This document shows, in pieces, positions 40,831-52,886 of a stretch of 64,000 nt of DNA. Position numbers and translations under genes: made by a program. The notes beneath the pieces are model-generated. The model worked only from the letters and a program-made list of their open reading frames with translations. It had not been told where the DNA came from and searched no databases. The stretch is taken from assembly GCA_030549175.1 (NCBI GenBank), contig JAUKUA010000007.1:3720001-3784000 (forward strand), given 5' to 3'. Position 1 is the stretch's first letter. Each line of letters opens with the position of its first letter. This DNA comes from Lasiosphaeris hirsuta. Taxonomy: Eukaryota; Ascomycota; Sordariomycetes; Sordariales; Lasiosphaeriaceae.

Positions 40831-41970
40831 CTACGCCCGCCCCAACCTCTCCAAATCTCCCCTCACCTCCTCCACCTGCCTGCCCATATCGCGATACACC
40901 CTAGCCATCTCCCGCATGACCTTCTCCTTCCCGCCAATCCCCGCCCCCTCCTGGTAGATGTCCACCCCATACCCCTCCAGCTCGGCCCTCAACGTCCTCA
41001 TGGACTCCCCCAGCCGCGCTTTGGCATCTCTCAAATGCCCCGCGTAGTTCGCCAGCGCCCGCACCACCTCGGGCGTGTACGTCTCCCGCCGTACGACCCA
41101 CAGCGCGGTGGCCGCCTCGCCCTCCTGCCGCTGCGCGTTGAGCGCGGCCTCGGTGGCGCGGAACTCGAGGGAGCGCGCGATGGGGCCGTGCTTGGCCTCG
41201 AGGGAGCGTAGTAGGTGGGAGAGGGCCTGGGCGTTGGTGTGGAGGAGGGCGGTCAGGGCGACGGCGGCGGCGAGGCGGGAGGCGGTCAGGTCGGTCTTGC
41301 GCGCGGCGATGGAGGCGACCACGCCGGCGACGTGGGCCGGGAGGGACGGCACGGAGCGGTGGACGAAGGACGGGTTGGTGGTGGGGCTGGCGATGCGGGC
41401 GAGGTGGACGGCCGAGGCGTGCAGGGTCGAGGAGACGAGCGCGGCGAGGGGGGCAGGAGGGAGGGGAGCAGGGAGAAGGGGGGGGAGCTGAGGAGGAGGG
41501 CGGTCGAGGAGGGGGAGAGGGCGGTGGGAGGGGCGGCGGTGAGGAAAGGCGGGAGGAGGACGAGCAGGTCGAGGAGCGGTGGCGGGAGCTCCGAGGGCGT
41601 GGATTGTCGAGACGCCTGGGATTGCGCTAGCTTGGCGCGCCTGTTGAGGGCCGGTGCTGGAGCCGGCTTTGCATCTCGTGGATTCGGGTTCGCAGTTGAG
41701 ATGGCGTGGACGAGGAGGTGTTGCCTTGCAGCTTCGAGGCGGTAGTATTTCAATTCCTGCAACTTATGCATGAGCAACCCGCAGCAGTAACCACAGGAGG
41801 AACTAAGCTCCAGGCGGGGGACGCACCTCGCGCACGGCATTGCGCTCTTTGGTCGCGGGGTCGTTCTTAGTCGAGCCATCGGGATTGAGGATGGCAGTCG
41901 TCAGCGTCTTGTAGAGCGCGGCAAAATCAGGATTGCTCTGCAAAACAGAGTCCTCGACCGGGGGAAGCAT
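40831..41970 (-). CDS. conserved coiled-coil protein, unknown function, frameshifted
   Basis: Exon 1 (41970-41827) begins MLPPVEDSVLQSNPDFAALY. A 70-nt intron with a TTGCAG acceptor leads to exon 2 (41756-40831). Exon 2 reads in one frame (ELKYYRLEAARQHLLVHAI...) to a run of six G (41448-41453) and continues in another as LAALVSSTLHASAVHLARI to the stop. Adding one C to that run on the coding strand restores about 356 aa. The C-terminal third is strongly helical (EEVRGDLERLGRA at the end). I do not recognise the family; weak resemblance to spindle or augmin-type coiled coils is only an impression. The break could be a sequencing error in a homopolymer or a real mutation. Confidence 0.6.
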
Positions 41971-42408
41971 GATTGTTTGTGATGCAACCCCTTGGCAGGT
42001 TGCGGAAAGCCTGTGGAAACAGTGACGAAGCCGCCCAAAATTCCCCAGACTTTGGTGCATCGAAGCTCTAGCCCATGCAAGGCCCAGGCGCGTCCCATCC
42101 CGATTAAACCCGGGAGATCCACCACGAACAAGGCCGCGAAACCACGTGACTGCATCCCTCCGACGGGCCGACACACCCAGCGCCTCCAGCTGCAATGCCA
42201 GCACGGCCTTGCAAACTGGCTTGCCGAGATTTTGAAGCTCGAAATTCAACATCCGCGAGCTGCCAAGATCCAGGCCCGTCCTCTCACCACACAACCCGGC
42301 GGTGGATTGCTTGACCACGACCACGATTACCCCCAAAACCTCGCAACCGCAAACACCACCCGCCAATGCCACACCCATAACAGCATCCCACCCAGCCAAC
42401 CAACAAAA
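41971..42408. promoter_or_regulatory. divergent promoter between the frameshifted gene and bL28m
   Basis: 438 bases separate two divergent start codons. The sequence is A/C-rich near the bL28m start (CAACCAACAAAAATG), as usual for fungal leaders. No TATA box is apparent. Confidence 0.5.
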
Positions 42409-43215
42409 ATGCCGCCCCTCAGCCTTCGGGCCGCGGCCTCTTCCAAGGCAACGCCCACCACGCTCCTGACGACCCGCCTCTTCTCCATCACGCCCCGCGC
42501 AGCCTACAAACAACCGCGGGTGCCCAACTCGACGATCCCGATCCCGTCCGTGACGGGCCCGGCGCTGGAGATCCCGCCGTACCCGCTGGGGCCGCGGCCG
42601 GTGTACCACCAGTCCAACACGGGACTCTACGGGACGGCGCGGATCCGGTTCGGCAACCAGGTGTCGGAGCGCAACGAGATCAAGACGCGGCGGGCGTGGC
42701 GGCCCAACGTGCACCACAAGCGGCTGTGGTCGGACGCGCTGGGGGTCTTTGTGCGCACGCGCTTGACGACGCGCGTGCTGCGCACCATCGACAAGTGCGG
42801 CGGGCTCGACGAGTACCTGCTGGGCATCAAGCCGGCGCGCATCGCCGAGCTCGGGCCCTGGGGGTGGCGGCTGCGGTGGCGCATCATGCAGTCGCCCACG
42901 CTACGGGAGAAGCTCAACCTCGAGCGGGTCAAGCTGGGGCTGGAGCCCGTGCCGGTCCATGTCGAGGGCGCCGCGGCCGTGGAGGGGCTCGTCGGGGCTG
43001 ATCGGTCGTCTGCCAAGACGCTGATGGCTGATACCACCAGGATGTTGGCCAACGAGGAGGAGTTTGCTCTCGGCGAGGAGACGGAGGAGAGCTTCATGAA
43101 GGAGGAGCCAGCGGAGCCGAAGAAGGCCAAGAAAGCAAAGCAGCCCACCGAGACAGCAGAGACGCAGACAGCAGAGGCAAAGGAGACGGCAGAGGTCAAG
43201 GAGACATCTGCCTGA
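42409..43215 (+). CDS. mrpl24: mitochondrial large-subunit ribosomal protein bL28m
   Basis: A single-exon gene of 268 aa, close to yeast Mrpl24. A mitochondrial presequence (MPPLSLRAAASSKATPTT) precedes the L28 core: LYGTARIRFGNQVSERNEIKTRR, then RAWRPNVHHKRLWSDAL and TTRVLRTIDKCGGLDEYLL. The C-terminal extension is rich in Lys, Glu and Thr (ETAETQTAEAKETAEVKETSA) and includes short repeats. The product assembles into the mitochondrial ribosome. The longer upstream frame beginning at 41992 has no ATG-based support and lies in the divergent promoter. Confidence 0.88.
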   Translation: MPPLSLRAAASSKATPTTLLTTRLFSITPRAAYKQPRVPNSTIPIPSVTGPALEIPPYPLGPRPVYHQSNTGLYGTARIRFGNQVSERNEIKTRRAWRPNVHHKRLWSDALGVFVRTRLTTRVLRTIDKCGGLDEYLLGIKPARIAELGPWGWRLRWRIMQSPTLREKLNLERVKLGLEPVPVHVEGAAAVEGLVGADRSSAKTLMADTTRMLANEEEFALGEETEESFMKEEPAEPKKAKKAKQPTETAETQTAEAKETAEVKETSA

Positions 43216-43536
43216 TAGGTGTGTCCCGATCGGTTTATAGACCTAGCATTGCCGTCTTGCGGGGCCACTACTGTATCATACCTGATGTATAAACATGTCT
43301 GCACTTCAAAGAGCCCGAGATGGGAGTCCCGAGATGCGGGCGGGTCCATGTTTCGCCTGTAATCAGGTCTATTTCTCTCTCTATATTTTTGGCCTGATAT
43401 TTCCCGGCACAAAATAGAGTTCTTGGTAAACCGCGAATTCTCGAACTGAAGTTGTCTCTCCCGTCACTGCCGGTAGCGTCTCACGACATACCTCTCGCAC
43501 CGCCTACATCCAAACCCACCCAGCCAAACTGCTCAT
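43216..43536. other. convergent intergenic region
   Basis: A 321-base stretch between the convergent bL28m and tryptophan synthase genes. It should carry both 3' ends, but I see no polyadenylation signal or other feature that stands out. Confidence 0.4.
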
Positions 43537-45903
43537 CTAAAAACGCAAGTCCCAGCCAATCTTGGGACCCAGGATCGGCAGCTCGTCAGCAACGCTCTGC
43601 ACGTCCTTGTCACCACGACCACTGACGCAAATGACGATGTTCTGATCCTTTGTCATGGTCTTGGCTAGCTCCAGGGCGCCATAGATACCGTGGGCCGACT
43701 CAAGAGCAGGGATGATGCCCTCCAGCTGGCTCATCAGCCGGAAGCCGATGAAAGCCTCGGCGTCGGTGGCAGCAACAAATTTGGCGCGCTCCGAGTCCTT
43801 CCAGTTCGATAGCTCGGGCCCGACACCAGGGTAGTCCAGGCCGGCCGAGATGGAATGCGTATCGTCAATCTGCCCGTGCTCGTTCTGGAGAATGTAGGTG
43901 CGCACACCGTGGAGCACGCCCTTAGTGCCCGCCGTGAGCGTTGCGCTGTGGCGGAGCGTGTCGACACCGTCACCACCTGCCTCGACACCGAGAAGCTTGA
44001 CGCTCGGGTCCTTGCTAAAGGGGTAGAACATGCCGACAGCGTTGCTGCCGCCTCCAACACAGGCAACGACGGCATCGGGAAGCCTTCCAGTCTTCTCGAG
44101 CATCTGCGCCTTGGTCTCGTTACCGATGACGGATTGAAACGTACGCACAATGGTCGGGAAGGGATGCGGCCCGATGGCGGACCCGATAATGTAGTGCGTG
44201 TCTTCCAGATTCACCACCCAGGCGCGAAGGGCTTCGTTGACGGCATCACGAAGCGTCCGGCTGCCGGCCTCAACGGCCACAACCTTGGCACCCAGGAGCT
44301 TCATGCGGAACACGTTGAGAGCCTGGCGGCGGACATCTTCAGCGCCCATGTAGACAGTGCACTCCATGCCAAACTTGGCACACACTGTCGCCGTCGCCAC
44401 GCCGTGTTGGCCGGCGCCAGTCTCGGCAATGATCTTGGTCTTTCCGAGCTTGCGCGCGAGGAGCAATTGGCCAAGAGCATTGTTGATCTTGTGGGATCCC
44501 GTGTGGTTGAGATCCTCACGCTTGAGCCAGATGTTGGCACCGCCAGCATACTCTGTCAGCCGCTCCGCCTTGTGGAGCTGGCCGGGACGGCCCATCCAGG
44601 GGTAGTAAGACCGGTACTCTTCCCAAAACGCGGGGTCATCCTTCAGCTTGTTGAACCCTTCTTCCAACTCTGAAAGACAGTCCATCAACGACTCGGGGAC
44701 GTACTGCCCACCGAACTCGCCGAACCGCTCGGGGATGACTCCGTGAAGGGCAGCAAGCTGCTTAACAAGCTCATCGTCGGTATCCCCAACAACGGCATCC
44801 ACGGTTGCAGCGCCGTTGGTGTCCTGGATCCCCGATACGGCCTCGATGATCCCAACCTCGCGGATGGTCTCTTCCTCGGTGCGGCCGCAGAGATAGGAGC
44901 AAAATTCCTGGACAGCCTTGTACTGCTCGGCCTTGGGAGACTCTTGCAGAGTCGTGACAATCTTGCTGCCAACGACGACACCGTCGGCAATCTGGGCGAC
45001 TGAGACGAAGTGATCGCGGGTGCTGACGCCAAATCCGACGGCAGCGGGCATGTTGCCGCTGTACTTCTTGACACGGGCGAGGAGCTCGGGCAGGTTGGCG
45101 TTCAGGGTCCCGGAAGCACCGGTGACGCCCTGGCGCGAGACAACATAGATGAACGAGTCGGCCAGCTGGCAGAGGTAGCGCATGCGAGTGTCGGAGGTAG
45201 CGGGTGCAATGAGAGGCACGTATGAAAGGCTGTTGGCAAACAGCAGTCAGTTTCGGCTGGGATGAGCGAAAATACGACGGGAGTATGCGTACCCTCCGCT
45301 GGCACACAGTCCACGGAACGAGACAGCCTCCTCAGGCGGCAGGTCGACAACGATGAAGCCGTTGACACCGGCCTCCTTGCAGTCTTTGATCAGGCGCGCC
45401 TCGCCATAGGCAAGGAGGGGGTTGTAGTAGCCCATGAGCAGAATAGGAGCTCTCAGCCCGCGCTTGCGCGCATCGCGCACCATCTGCAGCGTCGACTGGA
45501 TCGTGACGCCATTCAGGAGAGCAGCCGTGTTGGCTGTCTGGATGGTCGGGCCGTCGGCAATGGGGTCGGTGAAGGGAACACCGAGCTCAATGACGTCTGT
45601 AAGAAAAAAGAGCACCGTCTGTTAGCATCAGCCGCTGCCGCAAAAGACATGGCCTACTCACCAGCACCTCCCCTCTCCATGGCCAGGAGGACATCGGGGG
45701 TGTCCTGGGGCAGGGGGAACCCAGCCGTGACATAGGTGATGAGGGCAGGCTGTCGAGTGTTAGCTATCATCCAACTGTGCCTCCATTCATCAACAATGTC
45801 CAGAAACATAGGGACGTGGGGATGGGCGGTGACGGGATGGCGGGGCAAGACATACGCGGTTCTGCGCCTTGCAGCGCTGGAAGGTCTGCTTGATGGCCTC
45901 CAT
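43537..45903 (-). CDS. trp-3: bifunctional tryptophan synthase (alpha-beta fusion)
   Basis: This enzyme catalyses the last two steps of tryptophan synthesis: cleavage of indole-3-glycerol phosphate, then condensation of indole with serine. Four exons (45903-45856, 45749-45662, 45596-45293, 45229-43537) give 710 aa. The length matches the Neurospora trp-3 product. The first intron has a GCTAAC branch. Alpha-domain motifs are [25 protein letters not shown] and GFGVSTRDH. The beta domain starts near [11 protein letters not shown], with PLP lysine in HTGSHKINN (about 391) and phosphate loop VGGGSNAVG (about 540). Splice junctions rebuild NRPALITYV, GADVIELG and [15 protein letters not shown]. Confidence 0.95.
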
Positions 45904-46963
45904 AGTAGGGTGTGCGAAAGATGTCAATTGGGTCCAATTGGCAGCGGTGGTCTTCCTGGTGCGCAGGAATGTCGGGGAATTGGTGTTGTAGAGAGATGGG
46001 ACGAAAGGGGACGGCAAGGAGAGATGGTCAAGAACGTCTTTGTCGAGGTATTTCAAAAGGCCAGACGAGCCCAATCCCTTGCGCTCTAACTTGTGTGGCC
46101 TCTGTGGTTGAGTCACCAATTTTTTTTATTTTTTTTTGGGGGGGGGGGGGGGGACCCCGCAGTGCCCGCCCAGATCCTCCCCGCTGCTCGCCACTTGCCG
46201 ATCCCTACCCCTCCATGCTCGTCAACAGGGCCCTACCTCATCACCCATCTGGGGTTCGTTCAGGTTCGCAAAGCTGATGTGGTTTAGCCTCCCAACCTCC
46301 ACAGCGCCCACCGCATCCCCAGGTCCTTAGGTCTCCACCCTCCAGTTGTCAACCATTGCCCAGCTTTGCCCGGGCAATATTTTGTTTGCCCAGCGTTGCC
46401 CGACGTTGCTTGCATCGCAACGTTCTGGATTCCACTTTGCAGCAATTAGCCTGTCTAGCCTGTACGTCGGTCTCAAGCGTCTTGCCACGAACGGGAACAC
46501 TGACGAGACTAATGACGGAGAGAAATGGAGAGCACACAAACATCACAAACACCCACAAGCATCGATTATTCGTGTTACTAAATACATATATTAATTCGAT
46601 GGGCCATCATATCCTTGCCATGATTGATAATCGAGGACACCATATCAGCACCGTCGCCAGAAACGATGCTATCGAGATACCAATTAAACACCACTAGGGT
46701 GAAGATGCGTTCTGAACCGCCCAACGCCATCGCCATGCAGGTTCCCAGCCAGGGGTTTTCTATTTTCCCGTACCCTCCCAACCCCATATGTAGCGCCCAT
46801 ATGCAGCCCGCGAATGCGTCCAACGCATGCCACTAATTACAGGAAAAGCAAAAAGGACAAAAGAAACAAAGTAGCCAGTGCCGCCAGCCAATCCAAGGAC
46901 GTATATACAATCATGCATGTCCTAGAGCGGCGTGTACACCGGCGGTGGACGCGGAGCCAGGTC
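45904..46963. other. intergenic between tryptophan synthase and PRM1
   Basis: About 1.06 kb upstream of the tryptophan synthase start and downstream of the PRM1 stop. A T-run followed by a G-run (TTTTTTTTGGGGGGG-type) lies at about 46120-46154. No gene recognised. Confidence 0.4.
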
Positions 46964-49126
46964 CTACCTGTCCGAACCCTCCACCTCAGGATGGCTACTC
47001 TTTCGGGCGTGGCTCGGATACCTCGCCAGCCCCGTTTTCCCCCTGGGCACGGTGCCCGCATAAACGATGTCGTCATATGCCGGCGACGGCGAGGCGGAAC
47101 GCCTGCTGCTCGGCCTGGGCGCCGCGGGATGCGGGTGGTACGCGGCCTCCTGCTCGCGCTCGACGCCGTACCGCTGACCGCCCTCGGCGCGCGTCCGATC
47201 CCTCCCGGCCATGCCCACCAGCGAGCGCATGACGCCAATGAGGACGACAATGACGTAGACGAGCAGCAGCGCCGTCGAGATGAGGGCCTCCTGGATGATG
47301 TTGTTTTGGAGCGCTGTGATGACCTGCTGCACCGCCGATGAGATCTCGTCCGTCGTAACTGAAGCCGGCGACGCGAGAAAGCTTGTCAGGTCGTTGTCCC
47401 CCTGGACACTATCCTGGGCACCTTGGGAAAAGGTATCGTTGGGGAACAGAGGGAACGTGACCTTGGCGTGATCGTGCACAAATGTCAGGCCCTTCTCGAT
47501 CGCGTCAATCTTGCGCGTGACGAGGCAGCCAACCAAGTCGCGTGCAGTGTTGAGGAGGACCGTGTCCTTGAACATGAAGGTGATGGCATCGTCGATCTCC
47601 TTGTCAAACGTGACGAGCGTGTCGTTGACTGCCGTAGTCGCGTTGCGCACCCAGCCGAAGAGTTCGTCGTTCATATCGTTCTGGAGACCCAAGACGACGT
47701 CGTTGGCGCTGTCAGCCCAGTCTGTCGACACCGCTGCCAAAGTTCCTACGACATCGGCGGCAAAATCGCCAACCTGTTCGGCCAGCGCGGGCGCCTCCTT
47801 CTGAATAGCCCGCAGCATTGTCCACTGGCAAAAGCACGAGAAGAAGCCAGCCATGGCAAGGGACAGGACAAAGAGCGCTGGTAAAGAAGTTGCGTATGCG
47901 ACTGCCCAGCGGATCCACAGGTTCTTCTTTCCGCTGAACCTCGAGACTATCTTGATACCAACGCCGGCCGTGATGGGTCGCGAGGCAATGTAGACGACAT
48001 CGAGTGGGTCGTAACCCTGCTCGGTGAAGACCTTGGCACGCACCCTCTCCCTGCGCCACCGCCGGATCTCGACGTAGGCCATCATGACCATGGCCAGGAC
48101 TGCCAGAATGGGAATGACGACGGTGAACACGATCTTAGCCTTGGCAACGATCCCGAACAGGCTGATGAAGAAATCGTTGAGGAAGGAGTTGTTCGAGCAG
48201 AACGAAAGGGCTTGCTTCTGGGCCACGGGGAAGACGGACTTGTCGAATGAGTAGTTGCCAAACTTAAGATCGACCTCCTTCCTTACAAGATCAAAGGGGA
48301 TCGAGAGGGCATTCTTGGTAAAGTTCTCGGCTTGGTCAAAGGTCGGGATCGTCTTGTTTAGTGAGCTCAGGCCCTTGAGAAGCGAGCCGCTATCGACCTG
48401 AATGCCCTTCAAGTCGGTGATGCGAGCCGTAAGATCGATATCTTCTGGGGCGGGGAGGAGCGGTGAGAGAATGCTGTCCTTGAATTTATCGTAGAGGGTT
48501 TGAAATTTAGCAACGTCGTCACTGATGCCATCGGCGATGCTGTCGATGGCCTCGTTCATTTTGTCGGTCGCGCCTTCGATTGCCTGCACCGAGACATCCA
48601 GAGTACCGTGGATGATGGCACCGATCAAGCAGGCGTACGTCCCAATATACATGTTGATGATGAAGAGAAGGAGTGCCTCAACGCCCGTCAAGATCATGGA
48701 GATAATGCTGACCATGCCGCTCACCGCACTCTCGACGCCCTCGGCTGCGAGAGAGTTGACGCCAACGGAGAGGTAGTGCGGCATAGAAGCCATGGCGCTG
48801 CCAATGTCCTCGACCTTGGTGCATGCCGAGAGTGCCTTGACCTTGGCTTCTCCGAGGTTCTCGTTGAGGCTGCCCGTCAGGAGAATGACACGGACCAGGA
48901 CGAGAAGAAGCAGGACAGTCCAACGGTTGAACCACACTTGTGACAACCTCGCTCGGAGCCCCAGATAGGGAGTGACACTGGGATCGGTGTCCGGGTAAGG
49001 CCGAAGCTTCGGTTGGGATTTGGGTGCGTCATCGTGTAGATCGACCATCTCCCAGGAGCTGGCGCTGAGGTTCGGGGGGAGGGGAGGAACAGGCGGGATC
49101 CCGCCCGACTTTTCGCCGTAGTACAT
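46964..49126 (-). CDS. prm1: plasma membrane fusion protein PRM1
   Basis: A single-exon gene of 720 aa acting at cell-cell fusion during mating and hyphal fusion. The layout is a Pro-rich cytosolic N-terminus (SGGIPPVPPLPPNLSASSWEM) and five hydrophobic segments. These include RWTVLLLLVLVRVILLTG, VSIISMILTGVEALLLFI, IVFTVVIPILAVLAMVMM, LPALFVLSLAMAGFFSCF and LISTALLLVYVIVVLIGVM. Two large extracellular loops carry NKT, NYS, NAT and NDT glycosylation sites. The tail is cytosolic and Arg/Ser/Pro-rich. The ATG in ACATGTTG context at 49126 is preferred. An in-frame ATG 54 codons upstream would add a segment without family features. Confidence 0.9.
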   Translation of the reverse strand: MYYGEKSGGIPPVPPLPPNLSASSWEMVDLHDDAPKSQPKLRPYPDTDPSVTPYLGLRARLSQVWFNRWTVLLLLVLVRVILLTGSLNENLGEAKVKALSACTKVEDIGSAMASMPHYLSVGVNSLAAEGVESAVSGMVSIISMILTGVEALLLFIINMYIGTYACLIGAIIHGTLDVSVQAIEGATDKMNEAIDSIADGISDDVAKFQTLYDKFKDSILSPLLPAPEDIDLTARITDLKGIQVDSGSLLKGLSSLNKTIPTFDQAENFTKNALSIPFDLVRKEVDLKFGNYSFDKSVFPVAQKQALSFCSNNSFLNDFFISLFGIVAKAKIVFTVVIPILAVLAMVMMAYVEIRRWRRERVRAKVFTEQGYDPLDVVYIASRPITAGVGIKIVSRFSGKKNLWIRWAVAYATSLPALFVLSLAMAGFFSCFCQWTMLRAIQKEAPALAEQVGDFAADVVGTLAAVSTDWADSANDVVLGLQNDMNDELFGWVRNATTAVNDTLVTFDKEIDDAITFMFKDTVLLNTARDLVGCLVTRKIDAIEKGLTFVHDHAKVTFPLFPNDTFSQGAQDSVQGDNDLTSFLASPASVTTDEISSAVQQVITALQNNIIQEALISTALLLVYVIVVLIGVMRSLVGMAGRDRTRAEGGQRYGVEREQEAAYHPHPAAPRPSSRRSASPSPAYDDIVYAGTVPRGKTGLARYPSHARKSSHPEVEGSDR

Positions 49127-50396
49127 GTTGGGTAAGTCGCTGTGAGAGCTCTTGGCCGGCAAGAGGTGAGAATTAGGAGTCGTAATGTTGCTGTGTCGTT
49201 TTCGTTTTGCGGTTGGGGGTATTACCGTAAACAAATTACAGAACTTATGTTGCTTCCAGACCAGCGGAATCGAAGGGAAATGCTGCACATAAAAAGAAGG
49301 AAAGGAAATGGAAGAGCATTACAAAGGGAAATTGTCAAAGCAGGACATGACGCATTGTGTGCCCGCGAGTGACTATTATGTGTGTGAGTAGAAGGGGTAA
49401 CAATAGCATCAATAGAGGGGACCGAGGGGTCAATAAAAAGGCGATTGTGTTTGCGAGGGGGGGTCGGTCAGGCGCGCAACACCACTCGGCCAGAGGGGGG
49501 GGGGCATTTAGCAGCCATTTGACAGCAATCTGGACAGACGACCAAGCGCCAAACAATAGTATGCAAATTGTCAAGGGCAGCGGCTTCTTTGTTTCGGTGG
49601 CGAGGACCAAAGAATTGACCAAAGAGATTGAGCTGAAGCGGCTTTGTCTGGGCTCGTAGCCGCGGGTTGTGGGAGCTGCTGGCCCTCCTCAGCCAGTCAT
49701 TTGCCCGGCCCGGGGTCGTGTGAGGCGACACCCAAACTCCCTAGGCCTCACGCCCAGAGGCAGCCGAGCAAACCAGCCCGCCTCTGCCCTTGCGTGAATT
49801 TCGTCCATGAGACGGGTCTGATCCAGACCATCTACGGATAGTGTAATACATTGCGGACGAGCGCAGCCGCATGCAAAGGTGAGCTACGGGGGGCTTGCTG
49901 CACGCAGGTTCCGGTGTCGCGGCTTGGAACGAAACCGTCATGCTTCGAGTTTACTGTGCGAGGGGGGTCGCCATCAAAAGGAGCAGCTTTCTCATGGCTT
50001 CATGTAAGGCGGGGGGGGGGCTGTGCAACAAGGCCCCCAGCAGTTGCTTCAGACTTGCAGACTCGCCACCGTGCATCTCTGTATCTGGCTCGACTTGAGC
50101 AGTCGCTGTTGAGGTTGGTGTGTTCAGTAACAAATTCACAAAGCAGAAAACAGGATGCAACGCGACATGGCAGCCGTGCGCGCGCTGGAGTGGTCTCTAG
50201 TTAGCGGTCTCAAATCTTCAGCTGGGAGCTGGAGTGATTGGCCACCCAAGGCGGCGGCAAACAAGGGCCCACCCACTTCACGATTGGCAGGGGCTGTATG
50301 GGACGGTGCGGCATGGGATAGCCAGCAAGCAGGCGGGGCGGCTCAAGAAACAAGATCAAACAACCTTATCCCAAAATAAATGTTCAAATTGCAATT
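49127..50396. other. intergenic, no gene recognised
   Basis: Holds the PRM1 promoter and the downstream side of the DUF6546-like gene. Short G-runs are present; no coding signal. Confidence 0.4.
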
Positions 50397-52149
50397 CTAG
50401 ATATCCACGTCAAGATCGCACCAGCGATCCGGGTGTCGGCTCTGTCTGTCGTCCCATTCCTCCATCTTCTGCTGGATGCCGTGACCCTGCCATCGAGGAC
50501 ACTGCCTCGTCGGCCAAACTGGGTACAGAAGTATCAGGTCCCGAAGCTCGAGATACCTATTGACGGGCGGTTCGCGAGCCTCAGAACGCCGAGCCCTGTA
50601 ACTCGGTGGGGGCAGCCCGGGTACGTCGACCTTGAGGCAACGGCCAGAATGCCTTTGCGCCACCTTGTCCCAAGCCTCAATTACTTGCGGCTGCAAGAAC
50701 TCGTGGCACCACTCGCTGCCGTCCGGGCTGCTCATAGTGATGGTCGGATCATTCCCACCCGGACCACCGCGGCGACGGTAGCGGAAGACGCAGGCGCTAT
50801 TTCTCGTGCTGGCATTCCAGATTTCCATGGTTCTGAGCCTGGGCATCTCCAGTGCAGCGCGCGCCGCCGCCTGGAGCATGCCCGCTGCCTTCGTCGCACT
50901 GGCGTCCCCCCAAGGCGGAGGACGGAGCACCCATGCTGTGAGCGCCAGCGACTCAAGATGAGGCCAGAGATCAGAGGTAGCCTCCCCGTTACCAGGCACC
51001 GCGCGGGGAACTGCACCCGGTAGGAAGTCACGGAAGAAGTCCTCAGCGTCAGCAACAAACGCCGCCGAGAGGTGCTCTAGAGATCGGCTTGCCCTCGCCA
51101 GCCACTCCCCAGCCTCTCTTTCTGCGCGTTCAAATTCGATGCTTTTGGCGGTGGATAGATAATGTCCCAAGCTCCAGTTCTCGAAGACGGACAGCCTTTT
51201 GAGCCCCGCTGAGCCTGATACCTGGAGAGCTGTGACGGGTTAGTACGGCGCGTGGAGGTTCTGGGGTTGGTATGAATGACTGGGATTACACCATACCTTG
51301 CATCGACACTTGAATTTGCTTGGGTTCCCGTCCGTAAGTCTTTATACCACAAGCAACTTCAATTTCTATGTTCTCCAATCCCGGCAAGCTCCTGATAAGG
51401 GCTCCTATCGCCAAAGGACCCACGGCACTATACGTGTGGCTACGCATAAGTAGTCCCTTGACCACAGGAGCGTTGGGGAACTCGGCCGTTTTTAGCTCGG
51501 GCTCGTCCAATAGGGGAATCCCTTGTCCAATTTGCGCAGCCATGAGGAACGCGGGAGAGCACGTACGCTCTCGTGCTGGCCTCAAACCGCCATTGTTGGA
51601 GAGACACTTAAAACGAAGTAGCGAATGCGGCCCCTCGCCGGCCACGTAGCGCAAGTCGATCTCCATAGTAGGTCCGTCGCCTGCTGGTAGATCCCAGAAA
51701 CACAGTACCTGAAGCAGGTGCATGATTTCGCGCAAAAGGAACTTCGTTTGTTCGGTAAGTCCGTCCGAGCCCCTGGGATCTGCGTCCGGATCAAGTGGGC
51801 GGCAGTGTTCTCCAAGCTCAATACGGAGCAGAATCTGCTCGACCATGAGTCGTCTCCGAGGGACCCGAGATGTATACTTGGAAAACTTGTAGACGCATGA
51901 CCGATGGGGAGAGGTAACCAAAATCAGCCGGCGGAAGTTGTGCGTCTCGAAGAAAGCCTGCCATGATTTGGACACGGCCGCTAACAATGCTGCTTTGGGA
52001 TATTCAGGGCCATGGCGAAAAGGACGGCCCTGTATGCCCTGTAGTGGCGGATCTTGATCATCTAGCATCGCCTCCCATATCCGGAGATGCAGCTCGCGAG
52101 GCAGGCTGCCCCACTCTGCCTTGGGCATCTCGCTGGTGAGTGTTTCCAT
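50397..52149 (-). CDS. DUF6546/F-box-like protein, unknown function
   Basis: Two exons (52149-51297 and 51229-50397) join through a 67-nt intron with a perfect TACTAAC branch to 561 aa. The N-terminus has an F-box-like segment (WGSLPRELHLRIWEAML, about residues 13-29), and AAVSKSWQAFFETHNFRRLIL lies further on. The following region (RRRLMVEQILLRIELGEHC) and the tryptophan-rich C-terminus (MEEWDDRQSRHPDRWCDL) match the usual layout of fungal DUF6546 proteins. These are abundant, lineage-expanded and uncharacterised. No catalytic residues are visible. Confidence 0.68.
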
Positions 52150-52886
52150 GCGTTGTGATGTGGTTAGAAGTGGGAAATATCGGAATCGGAACGAAGTAGA
52201 TGGTGTCGATGAACTTGAACGAAAAAGGCAACGGCTGAGTGAAAAATCGGGGATTCGACATATTTATCAACAAAAAAAAAAAAAACCTTGTCGACATCTG
52301 AGTTTATTACCACACGACCCTCACTACCGAGCAGAGAGCAGTGTTCCGCGCCTCAACCCCAAGCCCAACCATTTCCAAGCCTCCCGAAACCTTCGGATTG
52401 CCCATCATACATACCTGATGTATTTGGGACGGTTATCCGAGGCCCATGATTCCTTTTACTCCTCCTATTAGACTCCAATAGGTATTCATGATGATGACAT
52501 CTCAGCAAAAATCCTCTTTAGCTCCGGATATACCACTCCTTGCTATTCGAGGAGTGACTTGGGGGGTTAGTCTGTATCCTGAGAGAAGGGGGCCCCGGGA
52601 TATACGCCGAGTTACATTATCATCTTCTCCAAAATGAAAATGTTTCGAACGTCTCCAAGTGTGCCAAGATATATAGGTACAGTAGGTCGAGATTGAGCTC
52701 AATGGACACCCCCCTGCCCGTGGTACTGATTGTGGCTCAATCGCCGACTGATATGTCGACCAATTGCCAACGGCCTCAGATGGTGCCGGGCGTCAAGTAC
52801 CTCTTGAACCGTTACTAAGCTTCAAAATAAGACATCTGAGGCTTTTTCTCAGATAACTTTACCGCCTCCGTCTCTAAGTTTGCAGC
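52150..52886. other. intergenic, no gene recognised
   Basis: 737 bases. A13 run at 52274-52286 and a near-palindromic segment at about 52525-52570; otherwise nothing identified. Confidence 0.4.

Noticed and set aside
41992..42408. N-terminal extension of the bL28m frame
   Set aside because: It lies in the divergent promoter, and the family presequence begins at the 42409 ATG.
43855..44673. 272-codon frame antisense to tryptophan synthase
   Set aside because: It is a shadow of a highly conserved enzyme and has no family features.
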